From assembly GCF_005844085.1 (NCBI RefSeq), contig NZ_VCDI01000009.1, positions 1 to 57,115 on the forward strand: a DNA stretch of 57,115 nucleotides, read 5' to 3'. Below the pieces are notes generated by a model. The model was not told the DNA's origin and made no database searches. It saw only the letters and a list, made by a program, of their open reading frames with translations. How positions within the stretch are numbered: the stretch's first letter is position 1; every line of letters starts with the position of its first letter. A program made the position numbers and the translations under genes. The stretch is from Lichenicoccus roseus. Its GTDB lineage: Bacteria; Pseudomonadota; Alphaproteobacteria; Acetobacterales; Acetobacteraceae. Of the stretch, positions 8,268 through 17,147 are shown piece by piece.

Positions 8268-9742
8268 GCGAGTTGCAGGATATCGCGGCCGCGTTCCGGC
8301 ATTCCGTCAAGACCGCCGGCGAGACGATCGTCGTTCCGCTGCAGGGACTGGACCGCACCGGCATTGCGGTGGTGCAGGCCAACCTGTTGTCACCTGGCAA
8401 GCCGGCGCTGACCGGACACGGCTATGGCTTCGAGCTGGTCGAGGCCGAGGTCGGCGCCCTCGGCGAACTCTGCGAAGAGGTGCACAACGCCCGGTGGGTC
8501 GAGCAAAACCCCGGCTTCGTCTCGTCCTACAACGAACTGGTCCGCACGCGTGGTGCCGCTGCGGCGATCGATCCGCTGCAGCTGTGCCTGCCCGCCGGCG
8601 CCTCCTACGACGGGGATACGAGGCTGCGGTGGGTCGAGGGCCGACGCTGGCGTTCCGGTGAACCGGTGCTGCTGCCCGACGAATGGGTGGCATCGCACAA
8701 TTCCGACCTGCCGCCCGGGCCGCGCCTGATCACCCCGATCACCAATGGTCTTGGCGCAGGCTTCGATCTCGAGCACGCAGTCGCGCACGGCATCATGGAG
8801 CTGCTGCAGCGGCACGGCAACGTGGTCAGGTTCCGCGCCCTCGACCAGGGCGTCGTCATCGATCTCGATGCCGTCGGTGACCCGATGGTGGCGGGGCTGC
8901 TCGACCATCTGAAGCAACTCGGGATCGTGGTCACGGCAAAGCTGGCCGGCACCGACTTCGACATCACCAACCTGTACGTCGTCGGCGATGATCGCGGCTC
9001 GCCGATCTCACCCCTGCAGGTGACGGCCTGCGGGGAGGCGGCGCATCCGGATCGCAACCGGGCGTTGCGCAAGGCGCTGCTCGAGTTCTGCGGTTCGCGC
9101 GCCCGCAAGATCGGCACCCACGGCGAGCTGGAGCTGCTGCGGACGGTGATGCCGGCGGACCAGATGGAGCGCCAGCTCGCTGCGGTGCAGCTAGACCATG
9201 AAGAGCCGCGTGCGCTGTCCGCGATGGCGGAATGGCTGGACATGGACGCGGCCGGCCTGCGTACCCGCCTGGAGAGCACGGTGTTCTCGCACACCAGCAC
9301 GGTTGCGTTCTCCACGTTGCCGGATGCGGACTCCGGACAGACCATCAGTTCCGCGGCCCGGCTCCAGCTGTTGCTGAACCGCCTGGCTGCCGAGGATCTC
9401 GAGCCTGTGGTGGTGGTCTGCTCGCCACCCGATGACGTCGTGAAGGCCGTGAAGGTCGTGGTCCCCGGGCTGGAAAGCGAGACCATGAGCTATGGGCGGA
9501 TCGGCTGGCGCGGCGTTCAGCAGCTGCGGGCCCGTGGCGACCGGTTGATCCTCGATAGCCCGACCGGGGATGCGCGCCGCGTGCTGCTCTCGCCGGACGA
9601 CGAGGCGCGTGCGGGCGGACCTGCCTGGTTCGACGCCGCCTATGCCGACCAGCTCGTCGGCAGCCTGTACCCCCTCTATCGCGAGCCCGGCTGTTTCGCC
9701 GCCCAGTCATTCCGGCAGCTACGCGAGGCGTCGCATTCGTGA
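8264..9742 (+). CDS. Divergent YcaO-domain protein
   Basis: A YcaO family member (492 aa). YcaO enzymes use ATP to activate amide carbonyls, giving azolines, thioamides or amidines. The two hallmark helices are present: NGLGAGFDLEHAVAHGIMEL around residue 170, and HPDRNRALRKALLEF ending near 275. Key positions deviate: the usual ExxER reads E179-L-L-Q182-R, and the usual ExxQ reads E274-F-C-G277. No C-terminal PxPxP is seen. There is no neighbouring ThiF/Ocin partner, TfuA or short precursor peptide, so this is unlikely to be an ordinary azoline synthetase locus. It lies centrally in the operon, 31 bases before the isomerase gene. Its substrate may be a small molecule or an unlinked peptide. 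Confidence 0.8.
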   Translation: MSELQDIAAAFRHSVKTAGETIVVPLQGLDRTGIAVVQANLLSPGKPALTGHGYGFELVEAEVGALGELCEEVHNARWVEQNPGFVSSYNELVRTRGAAAAIDPLQLCLPAGASYDGDTRLRWVEGRRWRSGEPVLLPDEWVASHNSDLPPGPRLITPITNGLGAGFDLEHAVAHGIMELLQRHGNVVRFRALDQGVVIDLDAVGDPMVAGLLDHLKQLGIVVTAKLAGTDFDITNLYVVGDDRGSPISPLQVTACGEAAHPDRNRALRKALLEFCGSRARKIGTHGELELLRTVMPADQMERQLAAVQLDHEEPRALSAMAEWLDMDAAGLRTRLESTVFSHTSTVAFSTLPDADSGQTISSAARLQLLLNRLAAEDLEPVVVVCSPPDDVVKAVKVVVPGLESETMSYGRIGWRGVQQLRARGDRLILDSPTGDARRVLLSPDDEARAGGPAWFDAAYADQLVGSLYPLYREPGCFAAQSFRQLREASHS

Positions 9743-9773
9743 CACGCGCCATCCAGATCCTGGAGGACTAATC

Positions 9774-10625
9774 ATGGCACTTCGTTTTGCCTACAACACA
9801 AATGGCACGGTTCATCACCGCATGGAGGATGCCGTCGCGCTCATCGCGGACAGCTTCTATGACGGCATCGCGTTGACGCTCGACCATCATGTGCTGGACC
9901 CGATGAACGAGGGCTGGCAGCAACGCACGGAAACGCTGGCCCGCACCCTATCCGGGCGCAACCTGGGCGTGGTGATCGAGAGCGGTGCGCGCTTCGTGCT
10001 CGATCCCCGCGATCGTCACCAGCCGACGCTGGTCAGCGCCGCCCCCGAGGGACGTGCGCTGCGCCTCGAATACCTGCGCCGCTGCCTGGATATCGGCGCC
10101 ATGCTGGGCGCGGAAGTGATGTCGTTCTGGGCCGGCGCACTGAAGCCGGGCGTGCCGGTCGCCGACGCCCGGATCTGGCTCGACGAGGGTGTCGAACAGG
10201 TGCTCGCCCATGCCGAGCGCGTCGGCGTCCCGGCTGCGATGGAGCCGGAGCCGGAGGTCGAGGTTGTGGTCCGCAATGTCGATCAGTATGCCGCCCTGCA
10301 GAAGCGCTTTCCGTCCCTGGAGCTCGCCCTCGACCTTGGGCACGTCATGGTGACGCAGGAGCGCGTGCCGGAGGAAGCCATCCTCGAATTCGATCGCCGC
10401 ATCGGCAGCGTCTCGCTGGAGGACATGAAGCGTGGCGTTCACCAGCATCTGGCATTCGGCGATGGCGACATGAATATCCCGGCCTGTCTCGACGCCCTGG
10501 AACAGATCGACTTCCGTCGCCTGGTCTGTGTCGAGCTGTCTTCCGATAGCGGCCGGGCCGACACGATGGTGCCGCACGCGCTGGAATGGATCCGCGCGTG
10601 TCGCCGGGCACGTGCCGCCGCATGA
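9774..10625 (+). CDS. TIM-barrel sugar phosphate isomerase/epimerase family protein
   Basis: A 283-aa protein of the xylose-isomerase-like/AP-endonuclease-2 barrel family. Metal and base candidates sit at the expected strand ends: E157 in AMEPEPE, D187 and H190 in LALDLGHV, the SLEDMKRGVHQH segment, and E254 in CVELSSDS. Members isomerise or dehydrate keto sugars and inosose-type compounds, which suits the Gfo/Idh oxidoreductase of the same operon. The ATG at 9774 has a strong GGAGGA six bases upstream, the best ribosome site in the cluster; the open frame upstream lies inside the YcaO gene. Its stop overlaps the glycosyltransferase start (ATGA). Confidence 0.82.
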   Translation: MALRFAYNTNGTVHHRMEDAVALIADSFYDGIALTLDHHVLDPMNEGWQQRTETLARTLSGRNLGVVIESGARFVLDPRDRHQPTLVSAAPEGRALRLEYLRRCLDIGAMLGAEVMSFWAGALKPGVPVADARIWLDEGVEQVLAHAERVGVPAAMEPEPEVEVVVRNVDQYAALQKRFPSLELALDLGHVMVTQERVPEEAILEFDRRIGSVSLEDMKRGVHQHLAFGDGDMNIPACLDALEQIDFRRLVCVELSSDSGRADTMVPHALEWIRACRRARAAA

Positions 10626-11851
10626 GGATCCTGTTCTGCTCGCGCCGGTATTTCCCGGCGATCAGCGGGATGAGCGTGTACGCTTCCAACCTGCTGCATG
10701 AACTGGTCGAAGCCGGTCATGACGTCACCATGGTGAGCCAATACCGCGGTGATCCGGTCGGCACGCGGGTCTACGGCGGCGGACCGCCACCTCCGGTTCC
10801 CGGCGTCACCGTCATCGGTCGCCGATCCCTCGGCGAGGAGGAAGGCGGTCGCTTCGAGCGCGACATCGACGACATGGTCCAGACCATCCGGGAGGAGCAT
10901 GCAAAGCAGCCGTTCGACCTGTTGCATGCCCAGTACGGTTACCCGAACGGCTGGGCGGTACTGTTGGCAGCGCGTGAACTCGGGCTGCCCTGCGTGGTGT
11001 CGATCCAGGGTGGCGACGGTCACTGGGTGGGATCGTGCTGCGAGATGCACCGGCTCGGCATGCTGCGTGTGCTGCAGCACGCCAACGCCGTGCTGATCGG
11101 CTGCGAGAGCTTCGCAGGCGAGGTGGTCGAGCGCCTCTCCGTTGATCGGTCGCTGTTCACCATCGTGCCGGGCGCGGTGGATGTGTCGCGCTTCCGGCCT
11201 GCGGAAGGACATGTCATCGGGCAGGCGCACCAGCCCGTACGTCTCCTGTATCACGGGCGGGTCGACCGGCGGAAAGGCGTGCTTGACTTCATCGAGGCGC
11301 TGGTCCTGCTGCGTGCCGGCGACAAGCCGTTCGTCGCCACCATCTCCGGCATCGGTCCGGACCTCGACGCGGCAAAGGCCCTGGTCGCAGAGCGCGGTCT
11401 TGACCAGGCGGTCCGCTTCACCGGCGTTGCCGCCTATGACGACGCGCCACGGGTCTATCACGACCAGGACGTGTTCGTGTCGCCGACCTACATGGAGGGT
11501 TTCTCCAATACCGTGCTGGAGGCCATGGCGAGCGGGTTGCCGATCGTGTCGTGCGTGGCGGTCGGCGTGATGGACTGCATCCGCGACGACGAGAACGGGT
11601 TGCTGGTGCAGCCGGGCGATGTGGCGGCACTCGCCGACGCCATGCGCCGGCTGATCGACGACAGTGAACTCCGTCGGCGCCTTGCCGCCGCGGCGCTGGA
11701 GGAGTGCCGGTCGACCTACGCCTGGCAGCCGGTCGGCCGGCAGATCATGGACGTGTACAGCCAGGTGATCCATCAGGCACCACCGGACGGTTTCGATCCG
11801 GTGCTACCGGAATCCGAGTGCCGCTATCGCGAAGCACCGCACCTGCTGTGA
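10622..11851 (+). CDS. GT4-family glycosyltransferase
   Basis: A cytoplasmic GT-B glycosyltransferase of 409 aa. The N-terminal acceptor domain begins with the typical MRILFCSRRYFP and glycine-rich region. The C-terminal donor domain carries LLYHGRVDRRKGVLDFIEAL and the EX7E nucleotide-sugar motif, E292 to E300 in EGFSNTVLE. This is the family of MshA and BshA, which start mycothiol and bacillithiol synthesis by attaching N-acetylglucosamine to a small acceptor. It is followed directly by a PIG-L deacetylase, as in those logics. Both ends overlap neighbours by four bases. The acceptor is unknown. Confidence 0.88.
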   Translation: MRILFCSRRYFPAISGMSVYASNLLHELVEAGHDVTMVSQYRGDPVGTRVYGGGPPPPVPGVTVIGRRSLGEEEGGRFERDIDDMVQTIREEHAKQPFDLLHAQYGYPNGWAVLLAARELGLPCVVSIQGGDGHWVGSCCEMHRLGMLRVLQHANAVLIGCESFAGEVVERLSVDRSLFTIVPGAVDVSRFRPAEGHVIGQAHQPVRLLYHGRVDRRKGVLDFIEALVLLRAGDKPFVATISGIGPDLDAAKALVAERGLDQAVRFTGVAAYDDAPRVYHDQDVFVSPTYMEGFSNTVLEAMASGLPIVSCVAVGVMDCIRDDENGLLVQPGDVAALADAMRRLIDDSELRRRLAAAALEECRSTYAWQPVGRQIMDVYSQVIHQAPPDGFDPVLPESECRYREAPHLL

Positions 11852-12624
11852 CACGCATCGCGCTGGCTCTATCGCCCCATCTCGACGATGCGGTGTTTTC
11901 CTGCGGCGGCACGCTGGCACGCCTGGCGGATGCGGGCTGGCGTGTCGTGGTGGCAACGCTGTTCACCGCGTCGGTCCCGGCACCGCAGGGTTTCGCGCTT
12001 GCCTGCCAACTCGACAAGGGCCTCGAGGCATCGGTCGACTACATGGAGCTCAGGCGCCACGAGGACGCCACCGCCTGTGATCGCCTGATGGCGCAAGCGC
12101 GCTGGCTGCCATTCCCGGAAGCCCCGCATCGCGGCTACGAGTCTGCAAAGGAGCTGTTCGGGCCGGTGCACGCCGAGGACAAGGCTGCCGACTTGCTTCG
12201 TCCGGCGCTGCAGGACCTTCTCGAACAACTGCGACCTGACCTGCTGCTGGCGCCCCAGGCAATCGGCGGGCATGTCGATCATGTCATCGCAGTAAGCGCC
12301 ATACTGTCTCTGGCGACGAAATCTCCCATGCTCTGGTGGCGGGATTTCCCCTACGTCGTTCGCGCCGCCGAGCGGGTCCCGTTCGCCGACATCATGGCGC
12401 GCCTCGACGAGATTGCGGTGCCGGTCGAGCCGCAGCCACGCAGCCTGGCTTGCGAAGCGTACGAAAGCCAGCTCGGCTTCCAGTTCGGCGGCAAGGATCG
12501 GTTGGCGACGATGCTGGCCGAGACCGGCCTGCAGGACCGCTTTCGTTGCGAGCGCATGACGCCGGCGCTGCTTTCCACCATTCCCGGCGCCAGCATCGTG
12601 ACGTCCATTGGAGCCCTGTCATGA
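11848..12624 (+). CDS. PIG-L family deacetylase
   Basis: A zinc-dependent N-deacetylase fold of 258 aa, the family of MshB, BshB and LmbE. The AHPDDE motif appears as SPHLDDAV: H11 and D14 as zinc ligands, D13 as general base. A second histidine pair is H142-V-D-H145, matching the GGHxDH motif. The usual final glutamate of HPDDE is alanine. The GTG start overlaps the glycosyltransferase stop (GTGA), and the stop overlaps the epimerase start (ATGA). By analogy with MshA-MshB it may deacetylate the N-acetyl sugar just transferred, leaving a free amine for later coupling; this is inference. Confidence 0.85.
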   Translation: MTRIALALSPHLDDAVFSCGGTLARLADAGWRVVVATLFTASVPAPQGFALACQLDKGLEASVDYMELRRHEDATACDRLMAQARWLPFPEAPHRGYESAKELFGPVHAEDKAADLLRPALQDLLEQLRPDLLLAPQAIGGHVDHVIAVSAILSLATKSPMLWWRDFPYVVRAAERVPFADIMARLDEIAVPVEPQPRSLACEAYESQLGFQFGGKDRLATMLAETGLQDRFRCERMTPALLSTIPGASIVTSIGALS

Positions 12625-13631
12625 ACGTCGATGGTCCGGTGCTGGTCACCGGTGGTGCCGGCTATATCGGCAGCCATGTCGCTCTCGCCCTGCGCGACGA
12701 AAACATTCCGGTGGTCGTGCTCGACGATCTCTCCACCGGAAGCCTGGCCGCGTTGCCGGACGGCGTCAAGTTCGTGCACGGCAGCACCGGCGATGCCGCA
12801 CTGGTCCGCGACACGCTTCGCCACCACCGGATCGGCACGGTGCTGCATATCGCCGGCTCGCTAATTGTCTCGGAATCGCTCGAACGTCCGATCAGCTACT
12901 GGCGCAACAATCTCTGCAACACGCTCGCTCTTGCGGAGAGCTGCGTGATGGCGGGCGTGCGAAGGCTGGTATTCTCCTCGACCGCTGCCGTCTACGGACC
13001 ATCGTCCGCCGGCACCGTCGACGAGCAGGCCGAGCTCGCTCCGATCTCGCCGTATGGCAGCAGCAAGCTCGCCGCCGAGCGCATGCTGTCCGATCTCGCC
13101 GCCGCCCATGGGATGCGCCTTGCGGTACTGCGCTACTTCAACGTCGCCGGCTCCGATATGCGCGGGCGTATTGGCCAGCGCACACCGGGAGCGTCGCATC
13201 TCATCAAGGTCGCCTGCGAGGTCGCCACCGGCCAGCGTGGTGCGCTCGAGGTGTTCGGTGCCGACTACGACACGCCCGACGGCACCTGCGTGCGCGACTT
13301 CATCCACGTGTCCGACCTTGCCGACGCTCATGTGCTGGCCTTGCGGTATCTCGAGCAAGGCGGCCCATCGGAGACGCTGAATTGTGGGTACGGCACCGGC
13401 CATTCCGTGCGATCGGTGATCCGTGCGATCGAGGCGGAGACCGGGCATCGCCTGCCGGTGCGTTTCTCGCCGCGTCGTCCCGGTGACATTCCCGCCCTGG
13501 TCGCGCGTGCCGAGCGGGTGCGGCAGGTGCTGGGCTGGCATCCGCGCCGCGCCGGACTGGACAATATCGTCGGCTCGTCGCTGCGCTGGGAACGCCGGAT
13601 GCTCGACGAGCGACCGATGGCCTTCAAGTAG
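12621..13631 (+). CDS. galE: UDP-glucose 4-epimerase-like SDR
   Basis: An extended short-chain dehydrogenase of 336 aa closely resembling GalE. It has an NAD site GGAGYIG (11-17), the serine region VFSSTAAVYG, the catalytic Y145 and K149 in YGSSK, and the GalE-type segments FNVAGSD and GTCVRDFIHV. It would interconvert UDP-glucose/galactose or the N-acetyl forms, supplying a donor to the glycosyltransferase encoded two genes upstream. The start overlaps the previous stop (ATGA). Only six bases separate it from the exporter gene. Whether it is the cell's general GalE or dedicated to this pathway cannot be told. Confidence 0.88.
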   Translation: MNVDGPVLVTGGAGYIGSHVALALRDENIPVVVLDDLSTGSLAALPDGVKFVHGSTGDAALVRDTLRHHRIGTVLHIAGSLIVSESLERPISYWRNNLCNTLALAESCVMAGVRRLVFSSTAAVYGPSSAGTVDEQAELAPISPYGSSKLAAERMLSDLAAAHGMRLAVLRYFNVAGSDMRGRIGQRTPGASHLIKVACEVATGQRGALEVFGADYDTPDGTCVRDFIHVSDLADAHVLALRYLEQGGPSETLNCGYGTGHSVRSVIRAIEAETGHRLPVRFSPRRPGDIPALVARAERVRQVLGWHPRRAGLDNIVGSSLRWERRMLDERPMAFK

Positions 13632-13637
13632 CCGCCG

Positions 13638-14933
13638 GTGGACCGTCCGCCCAACCACGACAGCACGATGCCCGCGACTGACGCGGCGCCTGCGGTCACC
13701 AACCAGTCGGCGATCCGCATGTTCGTCGACACCCGTCTCGGGGTGCTTCGCGAGCGCGACTGCCGGCTGTTCTTCATCGGCTTCACCGCCTCGCTTGCCG
13801 GCTCCTCCATGGTCCCGGTGGCGCTTTCCTTCGTGGTCCTTAAGGGCGGTCACGGCTCCGGCGCAGTGGGCGCCGTGCTCGCCGCCGAGACCATCCCGCT
13901 CGTCCTGCTGCTGCTGCTGGGTGGCGCCATCGCCGACCGCATGCCCCGCCACCGGGTGATGATTGCCGCCGACGTGCTGCGCCTGCTGAGCGAGACGCTG
14001 CTGACCATCCTGCTGGTGTCGGGGCATCCGGCGGTGTGGGTCATCATGCTGCTCTCCGCCACCCTCGGGGTGGGGCAAGCCTTCTTCAATCCGTCGCTGA
14101 CCGGCTTCGTGCCGCAGATCGTCAGCGGCGAGCGCCTGCAGGACGCAAATGCGCTGCTCGGCCTGTCGAAGGCGGTGGCGCGGGTATCCGGGCCCGGCAT
14201 CGCGGGAGTGCTGATCGCCACCGTCGGCGCCTGGTCGGCGGTGGCGGCCGACGCCATGACCTACGCGGTCAGCCTGTTCTGCCTGGTCAGGCTGCGGCCG
14301 CGTCCGGCCGAGAAGCCTGAGCCCGAGCCGGTGCGCATCGGCCTCATCAAAGGCTGGCAGGGGTTTCGCGAGCGGCGCTGGCTGTGGTCGGTGGTGGCGC
14401 AGGGCGGACTGGCGCAGCTGTTCACCTTCTCCCCGTTCCTGGTCATCGGGGCCACTCTGTTCAGCCACGGCAGCGGCTCGATTGCCTGGGGCGCCATCCT
14501 GGCGGCCGATGGCGTCGGCGGGCTTGCCGGCGCGCTGTTCGCGATGCGGCTGCGGCCGAAGCGCCCCCTGGTGGTCGCCCTGCTCGGCAGCCTGGGCCTC
14601 GCCGGCACGCCCATCCTGCTCGCCCTGCATGCGCCGCTGCCGTTGCTGCTCGCGGTCTCGGTGATCTCCGGCGCCGGGGTCGCCCTGTTCCTGTCGCTGT
14701 TCGACACCGTGATCCAGCGCAACGTTCCGGAGACGCTGCTGTCGCGGGTCTCGGCCTACAACTGGCTCGGCACCATCGCGCTCTCGCCCCTGGGCTTCGC
14801 GCTCGCCGGGCCGGCCGCGCATCTCGCCGGGCCGTCGGCCGTGCTGCTGTTCGGCGGCTGCTTCGCGATCGTCAGCACGCTTGCGTTGTTCGCCGTCCCG
14901 GCCGTGCGGCAACTCCCGTGGCGCGACGAATGA
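13638..14933 (+). CDS. MFS transporter, probable exporter
   Basis: A 431-aa polytopic membrane protein of the major facilitator superfamily, most like the DHA3/EntS-type drug or siderophore exporters. The cytoplasmic loop GGAIADRMPRHRVMIAADVLR after the second hydrophobic segment is the MFS motif A, and NALLGLSKAVARVSGPGIAG is typical of this branch. Start: GTG at 13638, six bases after galE; ATG at 13668 is an alternative, since the first 30 residues are polar and not membrane-like. Its stop overlaps the next start (ATGA). Position at the end of the biosynthetic genes suggests it exports the product. Confidence 0.85.
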   Translation: MDRPPNHDSTMPATDAAPAVTNQSAIRMFVDTRLGVLRERDCRLFFIGFTASLAGSSMVPVALSFVVLKGGHGSGAVGAVLAAETIPLVLLLLLGGAIADRMPRHRVMIAADVLRLLSETLLTILLVSGHPAVWVIMLLSATLGVGQAFFNPSLTGFVPQIVSGERLQDANALLGLSKAVARVSGPGIAGVLIATVGAWSAVAADAMTYAVSLFCLVRLRPRPAEKPEPEPVRIGLIKGWQGFRERRWLWSVVAQGGLAQLFTFSPFLVIGATLFSHGSGSIAWGAILAADGVGGLAGALFAMRLRPKRPLVVALLGSLGLAGTPILLALHAPLPLLLAVSVISGAGVALFLSLFDTVIQRNVPETLLSRVSAYNWLGTIALSPLGFALAGPAAHLAGPSAVLLFGGCFAIVSTLALFAVPAVRQLPWRDE

Positions 14934-16243
14934 GGGCTTCCGCTTCCGGTACTGACCTGCACGGGCGGATCGGACTGCCGATCGCCTTCTCGGTGGCGCT
15001 GAAGCAGGTGATCGGCGGCGGGGTGATCGTGCTGACCGGCACCGCGGTCGGGATGACCGGCGCCGGCGCCGCGCTGGCCTACGGGATCGCCTGCATTGTC
15101 GTCCTGCTCGTCAGCCTGCCCTATGCCGTGCTCGGCGCCGCCCGGCCGGTCTCCGGCGCACTGTACCGCTGGCCCGCGCGCTTCATCCATCCCCGGGCGG
15201 GGTTCCTCGGCTTCTGGATGGTGCTCGGCACCCATGTGGCGCTCGCCGCCTATGCAGCGACCTTCGGTACTTCGCTGCACGCCCTGCTGCCTGTCGTCCC
15301 GGCGCCGGCGGCCGGCCTGTTCGCGCTGGCGTTGGTGCTGGGCCTGAACCTGCTCGGCACCGAGGTGTCCGGAGGCGCCAACATCGTGGTGGTGGCGCTG
15401 GTTGCGGTGGCACTGGCGGCGCTGGCGCTGGCCGGCATCCCGGCCATCGATCCGCACCGTCTGGCGCGCCTGCTGCCGAATGGCTGGTTCAGCCTGCTGG
15501 CGGCGGCGGCGCTGCTGACCTTCCCGATCAGCGGCGCCACGCTGGTGTCCGAGCTTGCCGGCGAGATGAAGCGTCCGGCGCGCGACGTGCCGGTCGCCAT
15601 CCTCGGCGCCACCGCCGCCGCTGCCGCCCTCTACGTCGCTGTGGCTTTGGTCGCTGCCTGCGTTCCCGGCCTCCCGGAGGCGCCGAGCCTGGGCGTGGTG
15701 GCGCAGCATGTGATGGGAAGCACCGGCGCGGTGGCGTTCGCGATCGGCACCGGCATCGTCAGCATGCTCGGCATCATGAACACCCACCTGCTCTGGGGCA
15801 GCCGGAGCATCCTGATGGTGTGCCGCGACAACTGGCTGCCACGATCCCTGGCCACGCCCAACCGTCGCGGCGCGCCGATCTTCCCGCTCTGCCTGCTCGG
15901 CCTGATCGGAGCGGTGCCGCTGCTCGCCAGGATCGACGTCGCCGACGTCATACGCATCGGCGGCCTGGGGGCGAGCGGCTCGGCGATCCTGTCGATCGCC
16001 TGCGCCTCGCTCAACGCGCGGGCCGATCCGGAGGCCTATGCACGCTCGCCGCTGGCGATCCCGCGCCCGCTGCTGCTGCTGGTCTCGATCCTCGCCATCG
16101 CGGCGCAGCTCGCCACCGTGGGGCTGCTGCTGCAGAGCCTGCCGTGGCGTCTGGCGCTGCTCTGGATCCTCTGGTTCGGGATCGGCGTCCTGTTGTCCTT
16201 CATCCGCACCCCGGACGTCGCACCCGTCGAGGAGAGCCCATGA
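14930..16243 (+). CDS. APC-family amino acid/amine permease
   Basis: A 437-aa membrane protein of the amino acid-polyamine-organocation superfamily with about 12 hydrophobic segments. It opens with the typical helix 1 region, IAFSVALKQVIGGGVIVLTG, and contains FPISGATLVSELAGEMKRPARD, the conserved helix 6 to loop region. It starts at an ATG overlapping the MFS stop and ends overlapping the hydrolase start, so it is part of the same transcription unit. It could bring in an amino acid or amine precursor or re-import the product. Substrate unknown. Confidence 0.85.
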   Translation: MRASASGTDLHGRIGLPIAFSVALKQVIGGGVIVLTGTAVGMTGAGAALAYGIACIVVLLVSLPYAVLGAARPVSGALYRWPARFIHPRAGFLGFWMVLGTHVALAAYAATFGTSLHALLPVVPAPAAGLFALALVLGLNLLGTEVSGGANIVVVALVAVALAALALAGIPAIDPHRLARLLPNGWFSLLAAAALLTFPISGATLVSELAGEMKRPARDVPVAILGATAAAAALYVAVALVAACVPGLPEAPSLGVVAQHVMGSTGAVAFAIGTGIVSMLGIMNTHLLWGSRSILMVCRDNWLPRSLATPNRRGAPIFPLCLLGLIGAVPLLARIDVADVIRIGGLGASGSAILSIACASLNARADPEAYARSPLAIPRPLLLLVSILAIAAQLATVGLLLQSLPWRLALLWILWFGIGVLLSFIRTPDVAPVEESP

Positions 16244-17127
16244 CCGGCGCCACGATGCGCGAGGCAACCGGGCGCCAGACACCCATGCAGACCATCTTCG
16301 TCGAGGCGAACGGTCAGCGGTTCGAGGTAGTCGAGGCCGGCGAGGGCGATCGCTTGGCGCTCTGCCTGCACGGCTTCCCCGAGCATGCGGTGTCCTGGCG
16401 CCACCAGATGCCGGTGCTGGCCGGCCTCGGCTATCGCGTCTGGGCGGTGAACCAGCGCGGCTACGGGCGCAGCTCCCGTCCGCGCGGGGTGCCGGCCTAC
16501 GCGCTCGCCGAGCTTGTCGCCGACATCGCGGCCCTGATCGATGCGTCCGGCGCCACCAGCGTCACCCTGATCGGCCATGACTGGGGCGCGATGGTGGCCT
16601 GGTGCTTCGCGGCGGCACGGGTCCGTCCGCTCGAGCGGCTGGTGATCATGAACGTTCCCCACCCGCTCTGCTTCCGCGATGCCCTCCGGCATTGGCGCCA
16701 GAAGCGGCGCTCCTGGTATGTGGCGTTCTTCCAGATCCCGATGCTGCCCGACCGCCTGCTGGCGGCCAAGCGGGGAGCTTCGGTTCGCCGCATGTTCGCC
16801 GGCCTGTCGCTGCCGCCGGAGATCCTGGCGGTCTACGCCGACCAGATCGCGCAGCCCGGCGCCGCCACCGCCATGCTGAACTGGTACCGCGCCATGCGGC
16901 TGCCCGGACAGAAGACGCCCGGCCTGTCGCGCATCATCGAGGTGCCGACCCTGGTGATCTGGGGCGAGCAGGATGTCGCCCTCGACCTGATCTGCCTGCG
17001 CGGCACCGAACGCTACGTGCGTCATCTGGCGGTGGAACGCCTGCCCGGGGTATCGCATTGGGTGCAGCAGGACGCCCCGGACAGGGTGAACGCGCTGCTG
17101 CGGCGGTTCCTGTCCGGGATGCCATGA
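16240..17127 (+). CDS. Alpha/beta hydrolase, epoxide hydrolase-like
   Basis: A 295-aa alpha/beta-hydrolase. HGFPE near residue 41 is the oxyanion-hole motif of epoxide hydrolases, and the nucleophile elbow reads GHDWGA, with aspartate rather than serine. Later acid and histidine positions fit WGEQDVALD and LPGVSHWVQQD. The aspartate nucleophile supports an epoxide hydrolase or haloalkane dehalogenase-like reaction. The conserved NQRGYGRSSRP is also typical. The start overlaps the permease stop (ATGA). A link to the upstream pathway is suggested only by coupling. Confidence 0.85.
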   Translation: MTGATMREATGRQTPMQTIFVEANGQRFEVVEAGEGDRLALCLHGFPEHAVSWRHQMPVLAGLGYRVWAVNQRGYGRSSRPRGVPAYALAELVADIAALIDASGATSVTLIGHDWGAMVAWCFAAARVRPLERLVIMNVPHPLCFRDALRHWRQKRRSWYVAFFQIPMLPDRLLAAKRGASVRRMFAGLSLPPEILAVYADQIAQPGAATAMLNWYRAMRLPGQKTPGLSRIIEVPTLVIWGEQDVALDLICLRGTERYVRHLAVERLPGVSHWVQQDAPDRVNALLRRFLSGMP

Positions 17128-17147
17128 CAGGCTGGATGGAGATCCCC

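Noticed and set aside
12861-14912. Very long minus-strand open frame opposite galE and the MFS gene
   Set aside because: Composition is dominated by Q, R, H, D and G, as expected for the antisense of GC-rich genes, and it lies opposite two genes with clear motifs.
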